Below, piece by piece: positions 60,505 to 64,000 of a stretch of 64,000 nucleotides of DNA. Every line of letters starts with the position of its first letter. Position 1 is the stretch's first letter. Under the pieces are notes generated by a model. That model saw nothing but the letters and a program-made list of their open reading frames with translations. It was not told where the DNA came from and searched no databases. Both the position numbers and the translations under genes were made by a program. Origin of the DNA: Mesostigma viride (taxonomy: Eukaryota; Streptophyta; Mesostigmatophyceae; Mesostigmatales; Mesostigmataceae); assembly GCA_009746045.1 (NCBI GenBank), contig RPFO01000003.1, positions 1,641,414 to 1,705,413 of the forward strand, in the 5' to 3' direction.

Positions 60505-60766
60505 CATGGCGTTCTGCAGCAACAGCGAGCGGAACTGCTTCGGCCTCTTCCACTCCGGGCAGGTGGAGGGGCTGGACTTCAACGTGACGAAGCAGCGGGT
60601 ATGGCAGCGCCTCTCCCAGCGTGGCGAATGCGCCAAGAATTTCAAGGGCGCCACTACCACGAGGGGGGCAGCAGCCACCACCCGGAAGCTCAAGGGGGTG
60701 GCGCGGCGCCGCCATCTCAGGGCGGGGCATGTCCGCCTGGGATATAGTCCTACGGAGGCTGACTAA
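60425..60766 (+). pseudogene. piggyBac-type transposase C-terminal cysteine-rich domain, different frame
   Basis: In the frame one base on from the N-terminal half, starting directly at the point where homology is lost, the sequence reads LCQLCCAQGRKHKTS, VMCEHCDMAFCSNSERNCF and GLFHSG. This fits the C-terminal zinc-binding domain of piggyBac transposases (CxxC ... CxxC...C..H), which binds the terminal repeats. The whole DDD core between FLG and this domain, expected to be several hundred residues, has been deleted, and the junction is out of frame. Confidence 0.7.
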
Positions 60767-61199
60767 GAATGCTAGCATTTGTTGCCTACGTGGCATGGCA
60801 TTTGGCCTTTCCTGCCCGCGCTCATGCGCGCCGTGTATCACCATGGGCCGGCATGGTTTGAAGTGTGTGTTATTGTTTCATGGACCCACCTGTGCATGTG
60901 TTATTTGGTTTCATGTTGTTAGCCTGCATGGTTATTGTTTCATGGTCATGTCTTATTAGCTTTCATGTTTATGCATAACTTGTGCAGTTTGAAAATCTGC
61001 TCCGTGATGGTCACAGTGCCACCTATTTCTAGTTGGCAATTTTCAGTGTTACTGCATGCATGGTCCCTTGGTCACTAATTTATCTAGGAGTGCTGGGATG
61101 TTTTGACTTTGTGTGCAAGGTCCATCATGCATGTAAAAATAAGTACCACAGTATCAGCGGGTCTGCAAGCATTTACGCTTATTGTGGCATATATTTGTG

Positions 61200-61760
61200 C
61201 CACATAGGCTGGAATAAACATAATCATGCATGTTTCATGCTTACCTATCATTTCCATGTTCAAAACTGCACTAGGATGTTTATTCTAGCCCCCCCCAAAC
61301 TGGTGACTCAAAATAGTCACCAGCTATTTTTAGCATTATCTTGTGGGTCCCTGGGTGAAACAAGACATGTAAGTGTTTGGATGTAGTGCTTGGGTACAGT
61401 TGCAGTCCCCCCTGAAATACTAGGGTGAAATCCAAGGTATACGTGCTCCATCATGCATGATAAGGTTGTGAACCCCGTACTCGCGGCCCGCGCGTAGTCG
61501 TCTCCAATCATATCCGGCAGGGACCTGCAGTGGTTATGGCAGGTATTGGTGGCACACAGGTTGGAATAAGTGTTAGCATGCATGTTTGCCCATACTCCAT
61601 GCTTACCTATCGTTTCCATGTTCAAAACTGCACTAGGATGCCTATTTTAGCCCCCCAAAAACTCGCGACTCAAAATAGTCACCAGTTATTTTTAGCACCA
61701 GCTGATGGGTCCCTGGGGGAGTTACAATTTTTAGTGTTTGTATCCCATCCTAACTAAAAA
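61200..61760 (+). repeat. Duplicated segment of about 190 bp inside the piggyBac-like element
   Basis: 61200-61380 and 61552-61740 align well and share CTTACCTATC, TTTCCATGTTCAAAACTGCA and ACTCAAAATAGTCACCAG. The core GTGACTCAAAATAGTCAC is a palindrome similar to the one at the right terminus (62009-62034). The element thus carries the same palindrome three times. Confidence 0.75.
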
Positions 61761-62054
61761 ATCTATCTACAAAACCAACCCCAGGGTCAACTCATGGAGG
61801 AAAGGGGTCTATCATCCATTATAAGGGTGTCACCGCGCACACTCACCGTACCCCCCTGAGGGGGGGGCTATTTATAGAGCAGGGGGGGCTAGCACTGGGA
61901 CCACCCACTATACCCCCAGGTGGGCCCTAATATGGTTATGCTTGGTTCCTAGTATGGTCTAGAAAAAATAATTAGGCTGAATGGGGGCACCTGTGGCATA
62001 CTGTGCAACTCGTGACTCATTTTAGTCACGAGTCAAAGACGGTTGAGGGGTTAA

Positions 62055-62583
62055 GCAACATACCACCTCCACCACCTCCGCCGTCGCAGCCCAGCTCCAG
62101 CGGCAGACGCTTGACCTCCGCGAGGAGGCCGAGCTCGCCAAGCGCAGCCTCAACGCCATACTCAAGAACTTGGACATGGAAGAAGGTGAGAATTCCGAGA
62201 AGCTTGCACGTGCGTTTGAGAGCAAAATCCTTGCACGCATGGGCCTTCTTGGTGAGATCAAGCTGACCGCCCACCGCCTCCCCCGCGCGCGGGGTAAGGC
62301 AGGGGCGCCTCCGCTTCTTCTCATCTTTGATAGCCCAGCGGACAAGCTTTCGTTTCTCAGACGCCGCAAGCGGCTCGCGAATACTCCCTTCACCGTGGAC
62401 GACGACTTGACCCTGGCCCAGCAACAACGGCGACGGGAGCTATGGCCGACCTACACCCAGCTCCGGCAGACCAAGGCGGGCCAGCCGGTGTACTGGAAGG
62501 GGGCGGCCATCTACGTCGGCCACAAGCCCTGGCAAGCGACCCCCTCGACCACCGCGGCCCCAGCAACTCCAGCCCCAGCCTAG
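62055..62583 (+). pseudogene. C-terminal part of the interrupted ORF1p
   Basis: This is the downstream half of copy D, with the coiled-coil LQRQTLDLREEAELAKRSL, basic LPRARGKAG, then DDLTLAQQQRRRELWPTYTQ and a stop at 62581-62583. No stop or frameshift occurs within it. Confidence 0.75.
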
Positions 62584-63375
62584 GGGAATACAGCAGTAGT
62601 GTAGAATAGTTAGACAGTGGCCTTGTACATGCCCGCCTACTACAGGCACTATACCAGCTTAGGCCTAGCCTTTTTAGTCATGTACATGTGTGCCTATGAT
62701 GCGCCACACTCCAGACGATGCCTAGTTTTATTTAGTAATGCTGTGCCCATGCAGAGAGCTGCTCTCTGCTGAGATGCCACGCTCTAGTTTTTTGTATAGC
62801 CATGATGATCTTCCCCCTCACAGGCATGCTCCCCCCTTACCCGGGCATAGCGTGATAGACCATGAGGGTGCGGGCGCCCTGGTGCACCTAGAGCAGGGGT
62901 AGCTTACATTCCCACCCTTGCATGAAGTAGCCTAGAATGTATTAAAAGCCATATGCCCCTTCTCAGGGCTATGTGCTACATCTACTCCCAACGGAGTGAT
63001 GTTGATAATTAATTAATTAATTAATTTATTGGGTAGCTCCGGGCATGATGGTGCCTGCAAATAGCGTAAGGCGTGACCGTGGCTATTGCTACGGTATGCT
63101 GTATTTTCCTGGAAATGGCCTCTGCCACCGGCTCAATAGTGCTTGCAGGCGTAAGTATATCGTGTTTCTACCTAGTTTCTGCCAGTTTTCCACTTATTTC
63201 TACCGACCTCTGCCCAGCCTCTCTAAGACCGCCATCCTACTCGACGTTGCTTGCATGTCAGCCATAGCAGGTTGCATGCATGCAGTTGTGCAGTATTTAG
63301 GTGCTGTATACGTCGTCAAGCCGTGCATATATCGTGAGGATTGGATGTTGATGGTTTATACTGCGTTGATTGTGC

Positions 63376-63937
63376 AAGACGGTGAAGGACATTGCCGCCA
63401 AGCCAGCCCCGGCTGGCCTGGTCGGCGATGCTCCTCCCATCACGACCTGGGCGGACATGCTTAAGCAACACACCACCTCCACCACCTCCGCCGTCGCAGC
63501 CCAGCTCCAACGGCAGACGCTTGACCTCCGCGAGGAGGCCGAGCTCGCCAAGCGCAGCCTTAACGTCATTGTCAAGAATCTCAAGATGGAGGAAGGTGAG
63601 AATTCCGAGAAGCTTGCGCGTGCTTTTGAGAGAGAAATCCTTGATCGCATGGGCCTTACTGGTGAGATCGAGCTGGCCGCCCACCGCCTTCCCCGCGCGC
63701 GGGGTAAGGCAGGGCCGCCCCCGCTCCTTCTCACCTCCTTAACCCCGGCGGACAAGATTTCTTTTCTCAGACGCCGCAAGCGGCTCGAGAAGACTCTCTT
63801 CACCCTTGATGACGACCTGACCCTGGCGCAGCAACAACGGCGACGGGAGCTATGGCCGACCTACCTCCAGCTCCGGCAGACCAAGGCGGGGGCCAGCCGG
63901 TGTACTGGAAGGGGGCGGCCATCTACGTCGGCCACAA
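63376..63937 (+). pseudogene. ORF1 retroelement fragment (copy E)
   Basis: It starts abruptly in the middle of ORF1 (VKDIAAKPAPAG), runs through the intact coiled coil and the LAQQQRRRELWPTYLQLRQT segment, and then shifts frame at a GGCGGGGGCCAG stretch near 63885 (two extra bases relative to copy D). Similarity stops at about 63937. It keeps the uninterrupted GACATGCTTAAGCAACAC site. Both its 5' and 3' ends are missing, so it is a broken copy. Confidence 0.75.
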
Positions 63938-64000
63938 GGGGGGGCCCACAATCAATCTACAATACCCATGCCAAATTTTATTACTTGAGGAGACGCCATT

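Larger units (their letters stand above)
59188..62054 (+). mobile_element. piggyBac-like DNA transposon in a TTAA duplication
   Basis: The element spans 59192-62050 (2859 bp) between TTAA at 59188-59191 and TTAA at 62051-62054. Its ends are inverted repeats: left CCCCTAAACCGTC (59192-59204), and right, read inward on the minus strand, CCCCTCAACCGTC (62050-62038), with one mismatch in 13. Subterminal palindromes are present at both ends (CTCATGCC...GGCATGAG on the left; CTCGTGACTAAAATGAGTCACGAG on the right). The uninterrupted sequence GACATGCTTAAGCAACAC at 63455-63472 in a sister copy shows the empty site. TTAA target choice and the CCC-type ends are hallmarks of the piggyBac superfamily. Confidence 0.88.
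58338..63026 (+). mobile_element. Near full-length ORF1-only retroelement (copy D), split by a piggyBac-like insertion
   Basis: The ORF1 frame runs 58338-59191 and resumes at 62055-62583. Removing the inserted DNA and one TTAA restores a continuous frame of about 460 codons. The protein has a Ser/Pro-rich N-terminus (PDPKRSRSAEPPWEE), a folded segment (LLALCVYLTSHNRG, RPNLQRFALCSLVGRSEAE), a Thr-rich linker, a coiled coil (LQRQTLDLREEAELAKRSL), a basic part (HRLPRARGKAG) and the QQQRRRELWP C-terminal domain. The 3' UTR (62584-62983), hairpin (62984-62997) and TTAA tail (63007-63026) follow at once, with no ORF2. It is therefore a half-LINE like mammalian HAL1 and must borrow RT activity. Confidence 0.78.

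Overview
This window looks like nuclear DNA of a eukaryote, most likely a green alga or another member of the green lineage (Viridiplantae). It has sparse multi-exon genes with GT-AG introns, GC-rich exons in more AT-rich introns, many micro- and minisatellites, plant-type LRRs and a plant 'root cap'-type domain. I cannot name the species. Exon models were built by hand from splice sites and codon phase. In all three main genes the exons join without a phase conflict or internal stop.

Layout. (1) 1-16765, + strand: the 3' part of a 14-exon gene for a large secreted protein. It has a metzincin zinc-protease motif, an FSFD repeat block, two HYR domains and a root-cap/VWD-like C-terminus. (2) 17.9-27.8 kb: a graveyard of non-LTR retrotransposon pieces. 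It holds several ORF1-type copies, a decayed LINE endonuclease/reverse transcriptase, an inverted second RT fragment and a SINE-like repeat. (3) 29104-42658, + strand: an 11-exon gene for an Enhancer-of-polycomb (EPL1/EPC) homolog, a scaffold of NuA4-type histone acetyltransferase complexes. It carries a long acidic insertion and, probably, a C-terminal cysteine-rich zinc finger. (4) 42.7-46.4 kb: intergenic, with a second SINE-like copy. (5) 46451-56180, + strand: a 4-exon gene of about 1898 codons for a subtilase-like ectoprotein with LRR, PPC-like, HYR and root-cap modules. (6) 56.5-64 kb: more ORF1-only retroelements. One of them is interrupted by a 2.86-kb piggyBac-like element in a clean TTAA target duplication.

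How the parts relate. Genes 1 and 5 share a C-terminal block (HYR, then an R-rich LLQ module, then the root-cap/VWD-like domain) under two unrelated protease-type N-termini. They look like a modular family of extracellular or wall-matrix proteases. The repeats also form a system: ORF1-only elements and the SINE-like repeats end in the same kind of short hairpin with a CAAC loop just before a TTAA-rich tail. This suggests one shared reverse transcriptase recognises all of them. A further recurring oddity is that at least six exon/intron boundaries in the three genes have a diverged second copy lying inside the adjacent intron.
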